NCBI RefSeq assembly: GCF_037975245.1
Contig: NC_092569.1
Coordinates: forward strand, 3,902,001 to 3,966,000
Source: Apostichopus japonicus
Taxonomy: Eukaryota; Echinodermata; Holothuroidea; Aspidochirotida; Stichopodidae
Reading direction: 5' to 3'
Length of the DNA stretch: 64,000 nucleotides
Part shown: positions 12,441 to 30,779 of the stretch, in pieces
Layout of the letters: every line of letters begins with the position of its first letter
Position numbering within the stretch: the stretch's first letter is position 1
Notes under the pieces: generated by a model
Seen by the model: the letters and a program-made list of their open reading frames with translations, nothing else
Told to the model about the DNA's origin: nothing
Databases searched by the model: none
Program-made: the position numbers and the translations under genes

Positions 12441-12867
12441 TTGGAGGATCACTTCTCATTCATTGTTTCTTGTATGTACAAAACAGCGTCAGCTAGTGCC
12501 ATCAGTTAGAAAATAACAGACGGGACGAGGTAATGCGTGCAGTGTTAGTTTCGATTAAATTGATGTAAAGTGGGTGTTTTTGACCCTTTATGGTATCTTG
12601 CTAGTATTTTAGAAAGTATTGATGCTTTCAAATTCATTGTTTTGTAAGTGTCACGTTTACAATTTCACACGGACCTGGGCCTAGCCTACTACTATACATG
12701 TGTAGCATAACTTCACTACTGTGCATATTGGTTTCGCGATTTGCAAGTAGCCTACATGTCAATAATTAATACGTTAGGTGTGCATGTAAGTTAGCAGTTA
12801 GCCCTTTCAGTGTCATGGTGATGATTCATTTTAAAGGTTAAAACCAAATATGTAAGAAAGTCAAATA

Positions 12868-14372
12868 ATGGCCAAATTATATGCCAACTTCATCCACAAA
12901 TCATGCAATGCGGCCAACGCCCTTACGTGCCCTGGCTTTTCCGTTGAGCGGTATTCGATTGTTTACATTTACCTCTCGCAACCCGGGATTGATGCTACTC
13001 AGAAACTGATTTCTTCACAATATGTATGGCCATTCGTCAATAAGGATGTGCTCCCTTGGGCTAGACCTAGACCGTGCATACTTTGTCAGCGATTCAAAGT
13101 GAACCGTCACACAGTTTCTCCATATTTGGCAACTTTTCAAGCGCTAGATTTGCGCACCTGCATATAGATCTAGTCGACTCGCTTCCCATATCTAATGGAT
13201 TCACATATATTTTAACCTGTATAGACTGCTTAACACATTGGCCTGAGGCCATTCCATTACCTGATATATATACTGGCTGAAACTGTTGCACATGCTTTAG
13301 TAGAGCATGGGATTGCCATGTTTGGTGTAACAGCTATCATACTGTAGCAACTGATTGTGGTAGTCCATTTGAGCAGGCATGAGAAACGCGGATTTCCGAT
13401 TATTTTTTTTTTCATTTTCGCGTTTTTTCTCGTAATTCGCGTTTTTTATTATTTTTTATTATTTTTTTTATTTAATTTTTTTTTTAATTTTTTTTTTTTG
13501 CCGAACATGCTGGACTGTGAAGGGAAGGAACACCGAATTTGACCAGTGGTGGAATCAAGTAGCACAAAGCAAGCAAAAAAGCCTTTTTTTTGGTTCAAAA
13601 AAGCTAATGGATAAATTATACAAGCAGAAATTCCACACTTTTTTTGGGGAGTTACGTGATGTGATAGATTCCATCTAGAGTCCACCATTTTGCATTTAAG
13701 CCCTCCTTACCTGACAAAAAAATTCTAAAGGGGAGGGGGACACCCCCTCCTCTTAAACCCCTCCCCCAGGACGGCGATCGATAAATTTCAGATTTTTTTC
13801 CCTCGGCTCAGTCTCATCCCTGATTTGAGTCATCGCTTTTTACATCCCTGACCCAACACATGGGCATTCAATGTTGCAGAACCACGGCATACCTTCCTCG
13901 TGCCAACAATTTGAATGAAAGATTTCATCGCAAGCATAAGTTATCCCTTAGAAGCTTATATATCAACACTCTTATTCGTTTATTTTTAACTTGACTTAAG
14001 TTCAGTTGTCAAAGAGGACTTATAACATACAGTAGCTGAAATCTTGTTTGGCACTACACTACGTTTACCTGGTGAATTCTTTGATTCATCCATCCAGTTA
14101 GATTCATTCAGTCCTGCAGATTATGGTCATCGTATTGAGTCAACTAAGCCAGCTGTTTATTTCCCATTCAACCACGGGATTCCTCACATCGTAAATTTTC
14201 CGTCGACAATCATGCACCCATGATTTTGTACAGCATGATGCAATTACGTAGCCCTTACAACCCCAGTATGATGGACCTTTTAAAGTTCTTAGCTGGACTG
14301 CCAAATATGTTACTCTTGATATTAATGGTAGAGATTCAACAGTTAGCATCCATCATTTTAAGGTAGGTCATC
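12868..14372 (+). pseudogene. Ty3/gypsy integrase fragment (dead retrotransposon)
   Basis: Three blocks in shifting frames match retroviral-type integrases of Ty3/gypsy elements. The first (12970-13120) is the H2C2 zinc-finger part, with YVWPFVNKDV and CILCQRFKV. The second (13140-13373) is the catalytic core, with HIDLV carrying the first acidic residue and ATDCGSPFE the second. The third (13823-13940) continues the core with TTAYLPRANNLNERFHR and the final glutamate. A C-terminal part at 14200-14372 has YDGPFKVLSWTAKYVTLDIN. Frameshifts, internal stops and an inserted element break it. No reverse transcriptase, gag or LTRs were recognised, so only the 3' part of pol remains. Confidence 0.85.
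13374..13822. mobile_element. 449-bp hAT-like non-autonomous element nested in the integrase
   Basis: The ends are CAGGCATGAGA and TCTCATCCCTG, an 11-bp inverted repeat with one mismatch. It is flanked by ATTTGAG at 13367-13373 and 13823-13829 (8 bp if one mismatch is allowed). The integrase reading frame is interrupted exactly here and resumes after it. The interior has a T-rich run and GC-rich CCCCTCC blocks but no transposase. Confidence 0.85.
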
Positions 14373-14411
14373 TGTATATCTGGAGATGCTGAGGTCATCA
14401 CCTCACATGAT

Positions 14412-15024
14412 TAGGGATCAACCGGATCCACATTTTTGAATCCGGCCGGAACCGGTTTTTCATTACACAAAAAAAAATCATTAATAAGAAGTTGAAATAT
14501 GAAACAAGGAGCAAATCTTAGGTGAGGTATACGCATATCTATCTTTTATCTCTTCTTTAAAATGGAATTGAATGTTCATTAGAACACTTAATGATTTAGG
14601 TTTTTCATGAACTTTGAGGAACTTTCAATATTAAACTGATGAAGGCTGCAAGAAATGATTTCACTGCAAACTGTATTTGTTGTATATATAGCTTCATATT
14701 ATTACAGTAGTTGTATTATTTGGTTGATCTTTAGAAACAGTGGGTCCGACCATTGAGAATATTAAATTAAACATGTTAAACCTAATTTTTCCTTACTTTG
14801 AATGTTTTTATTAATTTTTGGAAATAGTATATACATTGATTTAAGTTAATACCAACACCTTTTTAAGGAATAATTCAGGCCAGATTTTGAAAAAGATCCA
14901 GACAGAGTTTGAAAAGATCCAGTCGGATATTTTTCAAAATCCTGGAATCCTGGAACTGGAACCGGATAATTGCTCACTATCCGGCCGGATAGTCCGGCCG
15001 GACCGGGTATCCGGTGCATCCCTA
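14412..15024. mobile_element. 613-bp hAT-like non-autonomous element
   Basis: The ends are TAGGGATCAACCGGAT and ATCCGGTGCATCCCTA. They are flanked by a perfect 8-bp duplication CACATGAT (14404-14411 and 15025-15032), the hAT hallmark. CCGGCCGG-rich subterminal motifs sit at both ends. There is no transposase frame. Confidence 0.9.
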
Positions 15025-15051
15025 CACATGATCTTGTACCTATCTGCGACT

Positions 15052-15297
15052 CACCCTTAACAAACCCTTATGATATGACTTGTGACCCTTGCCTCCATTC
15101 TTAACTGAAAGGGCTTGACAAACTCCTATTATATGACCGTTGACCTTTGTTTCTATTTGCACAGATGCTGAAAGGGCTTGAAAACTCTTATAATATGACC
15201 TGTAACCCTTGCCTCTATTCCTAACTGAGAGGGGTTGACAAACTCTTTATATAATATGACCTTTGCCTCCATTCTTAACTGAAAGGGGTGGTATAAA
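15052..15297. repeat. Four ~65-70-bp tandem repeats
   Basis: Units share TTAACTGAAAGGG, CTTGACAAACTC, ATATGAC and CCTTGCCTC, at about 15057, 15105, 15170 and 15230. No coding signal. Confidence 0.75.
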
Positions 15298-16655
15298 TCT
15301 TGGATAGTTCTCATTCTTGGTCTGAGGAGATCCTCGTTTTTGAGCTCAAAATGCCTACTGTTTTTGGATGGATGTACAAATGTCATTTGAGCTTTAAGTG
15401 TGAAAGCATTGTTGCAATTTCAAGAGGAAAAGCTTTAAATCTCATGCTTGTCATGTGCCATAGGCTACAGTATGTACTGTATGTGTTCAATAATTATATA
15501 GATGAAGCTTTTGTCTTTAGTGGAGGTTAAAGGTCATTTGAAATTGATCACTGTCAAATTATAAAAACCTTTTTAAAACACAGAACTACATTTCAAGGTG
15601 AGAAATATAATTTGAGGTTGCCTGAAATAAGAGAGAAAGCTATGAATTGATACTGTCCTGAGCAAAGAATGAGCCCATACCTGAATTTATGTGCCAAGCT
15701 TTATACTGGACAGTTAAAATTTCTAGACATCCTACAATCAGCCATATTTAAAGGCATTGAAGACTCGCCCCAAACCATGTGCGGCTATCTGTAAAAGTTA
15801 ACTTTCCGTTTTGTTTGTGTCGCTACAAAATGCAGACAGTACAGTAATGAAACGTGATACCTTGTTATTCAGTTGGACCTGAGATGTCCATCGCTGTATT
15901 GTTTGTACACTGTGCTGTGGGTATTGACCACAGCTGTATGTACTGACTATACACTAGTGTCTAATTACCGATGGTAGCAAGCTGTGTGTGTATTTTCTGC
16001 GATTGATGGTGGTGTCTAACACTTCTGTTACACCTCATTCGAAACTAGGTCAGATTACCGGCATTAGATGTTTCTTTTGGCGCGAGTCTTCACACCCTTT
16101 AAAGTTGATCAAATCGTATGTTATCACACAAACTTTAGATTTTGAGAATTTTTGCCATAAATTTGCTTATTAAACGGGATTAGTAAAATTATGAAATATA
16201 TCTGCATGATTGGCAAAGTGTTAATGTTCAAGCAAATGGAAATACTTGTTTTGGCTAGAAAAAGCTATTTATAAGGATTTTATCTTAGTTTGATGAATTC
16301 ATATCATGGTTGAGTAAGCTTAGTTTAAATTGTAAACTTTAGCAAGCTCGAAATATTGTTTCATAGACTTTATTCTGTGATATATGTTTAATCCCTGACA
16401 CCAGAAGCTTAAAGGTATATATATCTATGATAAATACAGCTAATTTCCTACTTATTACAGTAAGGTTTCATACAAAAGAAAACAAAAAAATACAGCTCCT
16501 CTTCATAAAGAACAGCTGTGAGAATAGTGATTGATTTAAAAAATATTTCATGTAAAATTTGAGAGTGTGTCGAGCATCTGATGTGACAACGATTGAAACA
16601 GTGCCTGTTGATGTGTATTACATTCTGAGAGAAACTGCAAACATAATTTGTAACA
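15298..16655. other. No gene seen between divergent PTGR1 copies
   Basis: Unique-looking AT-rich sequence. A 76-codon plus-strand frame at 15300-15530 and a 61-codon frame at 15988-16173 have no recognisable domain, splice context or repeat support. Confidence 0.55.
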
Positions 16656-18685
16656 AGGACTGGTAGAGTGAGTGCATTTACATAATATAGTGTTTAGTTG
16701 GTACAGTGAGATGCATTTACATAATATAGTCTTTACAGTAGCTGGTACAGTGAGTGCATTTACATAATATAGTGTTTAGCTGGTACAGTGAGTGCATTTA
16801 TATAATACTATTTAGCTGGTATAGTGAGTGCATTTATATAATATAGTGTTTAACTGGCACAGTGAGTGCATTTATATAATATAGTGTTTAGCTGGTACAG
16901 TGAGTGCATTTACATCATATTGTGTTTAGTTGGTACAGTGAGTGCATTTACATCATATAGTGTTTAGCTGGAACAGTGAGTGCATTTACATCATATAGTA
17001 TTTAGTTGGTACAGTGAGTGCATTTATATTGTTTAGCTGGTACAGTGAGTGCATTTACATAATATAGTGTTTAGCTGGTACAGTGAGTGCATTTACATAA
17101 TATAGTGTTTAGCTGGTACAGTGAGTGCATTTTAAATCATATAGTGTTTAGCTGGTACAGTACCAGTGCATTTACATAATATAGTGTTAAGCTGGTACAT
17201 TGAGTGCATTTAAATTATATAGTGTTTAGCTGGTACAGTGAGTGCATTTATATCATATTGTTGAGCTGGTACAGTGAGTGCATTTATAGTGTTTAGCTGG
17301 TACAGTGAGTACATGTACATAATATAGTGTTAAGCTGGTACAGTGAGTGCATTTACATAATATAGTGTTTAGCTGGTACAGTACCAGTGCATTTACATAA
17401 TATAGTGTTAAGCTGGTACATTGAGTGCATTTAAATTATATAGTGTTTAGCTGGTACAGTACCAGTGCATTTACATAATATAGTGTTAAGCTGGTACATT
17501 GAGTGCATTTAAACTATATAGTGTTTAGCTGGTACAGTGAGTGCATTTATATCATATTGTTTAGCTGGTACAGTGAGTGCATTTATATTGTTTATCTGAT
17601 ACAGTGAGTACATTTACATAATATAGTGTTTAGCTGGTACAGTGAGTGCATTTATATTGTTTAGCTGGTACAGTGAGTGCATTTACAGTGAGTGCATTTA
17701 CATAATATAAGTGTTTAGCTAGTACAGTGAGTGCATTTAAATCATATAGTGTTTAGCTGGTACATTGAGTGCATTTACATAATATAGTGTTTAGCTGGTA
17801 CAGTGAGTGCATTTAAATCATATAGTGTTTAGCTGGTACAGTACCAGTGCATGCATTTACATAATATAGTATTTAGCTGGTACAGTGAGTGCTTTTATAT
17901 AATACTATTTAGCTGGTATAGTGAGTGCATTTATATAATATAGTGTTTAGCTGGCACAGTGAGTGCATTTGTATAATATAGTGTTAATCTGATACAGTGA
18001 GTGCATTTACATCATATAGTGTTTAGCTTGTACAGTGAGTGCATTTAAATCATATAGTGTTTAGCTGGTACAGTGAGTGCATTTACATAATATAGTGTTT
18101 AGCTGGTACAGTGAGTGCATTTAAATCATATAGTGTTTAGCTGGTACAGTACCAGTGCATTTACATAATATAGTTTTTAGCTGGTACAGTACCAGTGCAT
18201 TTACATAATATAGTGTTTAGCTTGTACAGTGAGTGCATTTACATAATATAGTGTTTAGTTGGTACAGTGAGTGCATTTATATCATATTGTACAGTGAGTG
18301 CATTTAAGTCATAGTGTTTAGCTGGTACAGTACCAGTGCATTTACATAATATAGTGTTTTGCTGGTACAGTGAGTGCATTTAAATCATATGGTGTTTAGC
18401 TGGTACAGTGAGTGCATTTAGATCATATAGTGTTAAGCTGGTACAGTACCAGTGCATTTACATAATATAGTGTTTAGCTGGTACATTGAGTGTATTTAAA
18501 TTATATAGTGTTTAGCTGGTACAGTGAGTGCATTTATATTGTTTATCTGATACAGTGAGTGCATTTACATAATATAGTGTTTAGCTGGTACAGTGAGTGC
18601 ATTTATATTGTTTAGCTGGTACAGTGAGTGCATTTACATAATATAGTGATTAGCTGGTACAGTGAGTGCATTTACATGCAAAGTT
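16656..18685. repeat. 38-bp minisatellite, about 50 copies
   Basis: The consensus reads GTTTAGCTGGTACAGTGAGT then GCATTTACATAATATAGT. Variants include a shorter unit lacking the ACATAATATA part, an ACATTGAGT form and a TACAGTACCAGTGC form. These variants recur in the same order at several places (for example 17380-17480 and 17450-17550), so higher-order blocks were duplicated. The array occupies the spacer between the divergent promoters of PTGR1 copies A and B. Confidence 0.95.
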
Positions 18686-19238
18686 TTTATTCCACACCCC
18701 TTCCCTCCCCCTCCTCCTTTGAAACCCCTATCCCAGGTTCTGCACACATCTCATGCAGGTACCCCCACCCCCTTTTTAGGAATCTAACTGATCCCTGTAG
18801 AATCTCTCTGAATTTTTGCAGTGTCATTTATTAACCTATTTCTGTAAACAATCTATATATTGTTACTGAGTGAGTGCTGCATGTTTATATTGCACCATAG
18901 TGTGCACAATAAGTTCTGTAATGGACTATGTATATACATAGTGAGCCACATACTAATATATAGATGTTTTTTTGCACAGTCATGTCCAATACACTGATAG
19001 TGTTATACCAGTAGGTAGCAACACCCAAAGTGACATTGAGCATACTTTATATATAAATCACAATGACAATAAATCCAGGTACCAACTATAAGGTTGAACT
19101 TTGACCTGAGATATTTTGTGCATCATAAACTTTGCAGTACATTGTTTGCACTTGTCGAAATATTGTACAAAGTTCATGATGACCGTGCATGAGTTTAGCG
19201 GAGTACTGTGTTACTGGTGTACACGAGTGCTTGCTGCT

Positions 19239-19343
19239 CTTATCATCAGTGTAATTTACTCATCGTGTCATTCAATATTTTATTTCTGCAGCTTGGGGAA
19301 CAAACTGAGCAATCAGAAGTCCAGTCAGTGAATTTACAGTATT
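19239..19343 (+). promoter_or_regulatory. Extra copy of the PTGR1 promoter-exon block (TATA degenerate)
   Basis: Keeps the initiator TCATTC (19268-19273), the exon-like block GGAACAAACTGAGCAATCAG and a GTAAGT donor at 19344. The TATA position reads CTTATCATCAG. A third, 5'-shortened copy lies at 19535-19590 (GCAGTTTGCGGAACAAACTG, donor GTAAGT at about 19590). Both lie upstream of the block with an intact TATA box at 19839. Confidence 0.5.
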
Positions 19344-19838
19344 GTAAGTTGTTACTAATTAATGTTAATTTCTTCCTCTCTCTCTCTCTTAATACAATGT
19401 AACTTGTGTGTATTTGTGAATTTTTTGATATTTATTACTTATAATACTACTAGGAAAGTTCAGTGTGCATTGTTTAGTGTGCAGTTCGTATGATATATAT
19501 ATTGTCTAGACAGTGCAGTAGAATTGCTCCTGCAGTTTGCGGAACAAACTGAGCACTCAGAAGTCCAGTTGCAGTGAATTTACAGTATTGTAAGTTGTTT
19601 TGATGTAAATTTATCTCTCTCTGTATATATATATTTTATATAAATCATGTGACAATAAATCCTGGTACTGTACCGACTATAAAGTTGAACTTTGACCTGA
19701 GTTGTTATTGCTTCATAAAGTTTGCAGTAACTTGTTTGCACGTGTTCAAATATTGTAAAATATAAAATTTCCATGATGACTGTGCATTAATTTAGCAGAG
19801 TACTGTGTAACTGGTGTACAGGACAGGCTGCTTGCTGC

Positions 19839-19949
19839 TATATAAACAGTATATTCACTCATCGAGTCATTCGATTATTCATTTCTGCAGCTTGCGGAAC
19901 AAAGTACTGAGCACTCAGAAGTCCAGTTGCAGTGAATTTACAGTAAATT
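19839..19949 (+). promoter_or_regulatory. Candidate core promoter and noncoding first exon, PTGR1 copy B
   Basis: TATATAAA at 19839-19846 lies exactly 30 bp before the A of an initiator TCATTC (A+1 = 19869). An exon-like stretch follows and ends at a GTAAGT donor (GT at 19950). The coding exon has an acceptor-like CCCATGCACAG just before AATAACAGTATCATG, so an 81-nt untranslated exon could be joined there across about 2.4 kb. The same arrangement is present in copy C. The splice is inferred, not shown. Confidence 0.6.
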
Positions 19950-20246
19950 GTAAGTTGTTACTAATTAATATTAATTTCTCTCTCTCTCTTAATACATTGT
20001 AACTTGTTTGTATTTGTGAATTGTTTTGATATTTATTACTTATTTTCAGTCTTTAGGGTGCAGTTTATATATTGTAAAGGACTGTGCAGTACAATTGTAC
20101 CTGCAGTATCTCAATAGGAGCTTTGGTCAAGTCTATTTATAAAAATTTCAATCACCTTTCCAGTTGTAGTTACAGTTTCAATGGACAGTCAGTTTTGGGT
20201 CTATAAAGTTTCTGAGCCTTCCAAACTCATTATTACTGTCTGACAG

Positions 20247-20643
20247 CAGTGGTGGAGCATCCATATAGTCAGAGGGGGATGCCCCGGCCCCCCCCTGACG
20301 GAGTCAAACGGACTGCTAGCGCCCTTTTTCAGCTTTTACCACTTTTTACTTATTCGCGATTATTGACTTTTTTATTGCGCTCTCAAATACCGATTGACAT
20401 TTGTCACATTTTGTTGGTGTAATTTTCTGACAAAATGGCGATGACACCTATTTATTCTTCGTTTATCTGCAAATTAGCAAGGCCCGGAAAGGGTCATTTC
20501 CGGTGATCTAGGGAGTATCTTTACTCAAAAAATTTCTGTACTCTCCGCGCCAACCTGTGGTGGCGCTCTGCTTAGATAGTGTCGAAAGCGCCCCTCACAG
20601 ACCATTCTCGTCCCCCTGACCAATACCCCTAGCTCGGCCACTG
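20247..20643. mobile_element. 397-bp hAT-like non-autonomous element
   Basis: Begins CAGTGGTGGAGC and ends GCTCGGCCACTG. It is flanked by a perfect 8-bp duplication TCTGACAG (20239-20246 and 20644-20651). The internal part (AAGGCCCGGAAAGGGTCATT, then GCGCCAACC.GTGGTGGCGCT) resembles the element at 63029, so the two share a family. Absent from the matching place in unit 2. Confidence 0.92.
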
Positions 20644-21750
20644 TCTGACAGATGAAAGAGTCCTGCCTGGTACTTGTATACTGCAGGCTTTTAATGACTG
20701 CTGTTCATAGCAGGGGTTGAGGCAGAAATGGTAGATGTGGGTGCAGTCTAAAGTTTTAAAGTGGGTGTCCTACTGTACCTTATTTGGGCAACATGCTGCA
20801 GAAGGCTTCATTGCAATCGCAAAGTGATCGCCCCTCACGGTGGGGGTCAATGGGCCTGCCTTCGGGGCCCAAGCTTATGGGGGTTAAGGGGCAATGCCCC
20901 CTTTATAAACTGTGCATTTTCAGGTATCGGAGGCTAAAAGGCAAGTTGTTTAGTTAGGCAAAATAAGATTTGATTGGTAAAATTAGGGAAAGTCGGAAAC
21001 AAAAAACCCCCAAAACAAACAAAAACAATATTGACATCATTGTATCATTTCTGTAACTCTGTATATATGCATACTCTCTACTGAAAACTTGAGAAAACTT
21101 TGCACAGTTTCATATATTTTTTGCAAGCCGAGCACGGAAAAATACGCCGTCATTTCGCCAAAACTAATTGTGGAAAATACGGCTGGACGGCTGGCTGCCT
21201 AAACCACTGGTTCATGGTACTAATTACATAGGGTGCATACCGTATATATGGTACCTTATATTTTTGAAGGCCCAAAAGCATATGTTATCCTGTGGAATTC
21301 TGCAATTCTCCGGTAGGAATCTATCCCAAATATGCTAGAAGTTAGTCAAGAACGGTCACTCATGTTCTAATATCACCAGACATTTATACCTGTAAACTAA
21401 TTATTTACCACAGTGGTCAGAACTAGTTGTATACCACTCTGTAATCTCTCTTTTGAGGGTCAGAGCCTTCAGAAATGTAGCTTTTGAAAAGAAACCTGTT
21501 AATGATTATAGCTAAGATTAAAACACTAATTAAACATTTTGTTGCAAAGGTTGCATATTAAGTTACTATTTATGAAAAATCTGGGGTGGGGGGAGGGGAG
21601 GGGGGATAGTGATGACAGGTGTGGGTGTAACAGTGTGTAGCTCAAATCTGTGAAGTTTTATGATTGACAATGATATTCATACAGTGGCTTTTCATAGTTA
21701 GTGTGTAGAAGTACCACATTAAGTACAAGAAGTTTATTGTTTTTTGGCGG

Positions 21751-22070
21751 AGGTCAAAGGTCAATTAGGGTCACCAGGGGTGAAAATGTGAAAACCTCGT
21801 AAACACGATATCTCAAGAAGGGAAGCATGGGCAGACCTCATATTTAGTGTGTAGGAGGACCACATTGTTTAAAAGAAGCCTATTATTTTAAGTGGAGGGC
21901 AAAGGTCATTTGGGGTCACCAGGGGTCAAAATGTGAAAACCTTGTAATCACAATATCTGCAATACTGGAAGCTTGGGTTGACCTCTAATTTAGTGTTTAG
22001 AAGTACCACATTGATTTAAAGAAGCCTATTGTTTGTGGTGGAGGTCAAAGGTCATTTGGGGTCATCAGAG
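21751..22070 (+). promoter_or_regulatory. Three repeated clusters of AGGTCA half-sites (DR1 type)
   Basis: A ~145-bp unit is repeated three times. Each contains AGGTCA-A-AGGTCA or a one-base variant (21751-21763, 21896-21908, 22042-22054), followed by one or two further GGGTCA/AGGTCA half-sites. DR1 spacing is the consensus for RXR heterodimers, HNF4 and PPAR. The clusters lie 0.3-0.6 kb before the ATG of copy B and are missing from copy C. They may simply be a dispersed repeat; regulation is inferred. Confidence 0.5.
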
Positions 22071-22382
22071 GTCAAATCGTGAAACCCTTGTAAACCCTCA
22101 TTATATACATTACGTCAGATTCATGAAGAAAACTGCTCATGTTACACCATCGAAACCACAATGCATTTTTGCATTCTGGTTTTGTTTGTAAAGATCCTGT
22201 TTGCATTCAGCTTCATATTTCTGAATCAGTTGTGCACAGTGTACCAAATAATACATTACTCAATCATAATAAGCTCATCAACACATTGCCAGATGGGCAA
22301 CAATTAATGCTGCAATAATTATGTGCTTCTGTTTAATCTGTACATTATATTCTATGTTCCCCATGCACAGAATAACAGTATC

Positions 22383-28999
<6,617 letters not shown>

Positions 29000-29157
29000 G
29001 TGACGAGAAAAAATAAGTGCTCGTCTTTCGTCTCGTCAGTCCGACCGCTTGTCCGAGTAACATTCGAATCTCCGAAGCTTACTCTAGCGCACATTTTTGA
29101 TAAACCGTTTCATTGTCTCACTTTGTCTAAACTTAGTTGTTTATCAATATTTTTATG

Positions 29158-29244
29158 AATCCCGGTGGAGGCTGGACGTTTTTTCACTGTTCTTGATTTC
29201 CAACTCATTACGAATTTCAATTATATATATATATAAATATGATT
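29158..29244 (+). mobile_element. 3' fragment of tRNA-derived SINE (family 3) with TA tail, after copy B
   Basis: CCCGGTGGAGGCTGGACG through TTTTTTCACTGTTCTTGATT matches the 3' body of the fuller family-3 element at 43995-44117. It ends in a short TA run. The block lies about 160 bp after the stop of copy B and is mirrored after copy C (41935-42066). Confidence 0.7.
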
Positions 29245-29248
29245 GAAT

Positions 29249-29629
29249 TACTATATATCTGTCATACCACTTGCTACACATTCAATTCTTATTTATGGCT
29301 TGACTTGCCTAAAGAGTGGTTATTCTGTGTAAAATTGGCAGATTCATAGCGCCAGGGGTGCACTCTGTACAATCATAACACTTGGGCAATACGCCCTTAG
29401 TGACAGTTATTCAAAAGCCAATTTATACGCTTTAACACACCAGTAGAATCACTGTGGTCGAGTGGTACGAACTTCGGTTTGTAACACGAAGATCCGGGGT
29501 TCGATTCCTACCTTCGCCTGATGAGTCCCAAAAGGACGAAACCGGTCGTGAAGTGGAATTTTTCTAGTGTTTTATTCTTAATTGATTTACTATATATCTG
29601 TCACACCACTTGCTACACATTCAATTCTT
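29249..29629 (+). mobile_element. tRNA-headed repeat (family 2) with intact hammerhead-like core, flanked by 43-bp direct repeats
   Basis: The tRNA-like head has TGGTCGAGTGG and the B box GGTTCGATTCC (29499-29509). It is followed directly by CTGATGA (29518-29524), GTCC, loop CAAAA, GGAC and GAAA (29538-29541). These are the two invariant boxes of a hammerhead ribozyme around a 4-bp stem II. The segment TATATATCTGTCATACCACT and what follows occurs both before (29249-29291) and after (29587-29629) the core, 338 bp apart, so the unit is partly tandem. Stem I and stem III pairing could not be settled by eye. Confidence 0.7.
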
Positions 29630-29825
<196 letters not shown>

Positions 29826-30779
29826 CCTCATTAGGTCATGGTTCATTAGGTCGTTTGGACATCATTAGGTCATGTTACAAGCATCACTATCTAAGATTCG
29901 GCATTAGTATTTTAATGGAATAGCGATAATGAGGGTAGGGTTTGCTCTAGTAGTACTTCAAGCCTACCAAGGGTTAATTACCAGCTGTGCAGCAAAGATA
30001 ATGATCAATAAATTTCAGTTACCCCACTCTCACCCCGGTCCACACTACCCCTCTCCTCAACCACATGATGTAGGACCTCAGCTAATAGCTTGAATCAACC
30101 CACTGTGAAGTTATTAGTCGTCACCTTAAAATATCTAACGAGTCATGTTTGATATTGAAATTTTTTAAGAGTTTATAATAAAGCTGAACAACAAATATCA
30201 TAGTTTGATATATTTTACATATTTACAAATTTTAAGCTTCCTGTGTTCTCCTTTTCTTTTGATTTTCCTTCTCTTAACTAAGTTGTTACATGACGTCAGT
30301 CATATGTATGCAAATTGATAACATCAGAGGTAAATTATGCAAATAAGATAATTAATTCATCGAACTTGCTTTATGAGTTTGGATACTATCCACAATTTTG
30401 AAATAATCTAGTAAACTTTTATTAGTTACTGTTAACCAAAGAATATTTTTCCTTCTTTTGCAAGATTTCACAAGCTTGTCTTAAATTTATGAAATATATC
30501 TTGAATTTATGCAACTCTTATGTGACTAGCATCTTCATTCCATGGAAGTGTATAAGACTGGGAACCCAGTCACTGAACTTGTACCAGATACCAATGACTT
30601 AATATATATAAGTATACTATAGGGGCCACAATTTCTTCTGATTTAAAAGATTGAATGTAGGTCTACTCAAGTAAACCAAGGATAGGTGAACAAGTACATC
30701 CAACAAGTGTCTTATGCAGTTCCAGACTTATAGGGGGGGGGGAGGCAAATGGGGCAACGACCTTGTGCGAGCTCCCATA

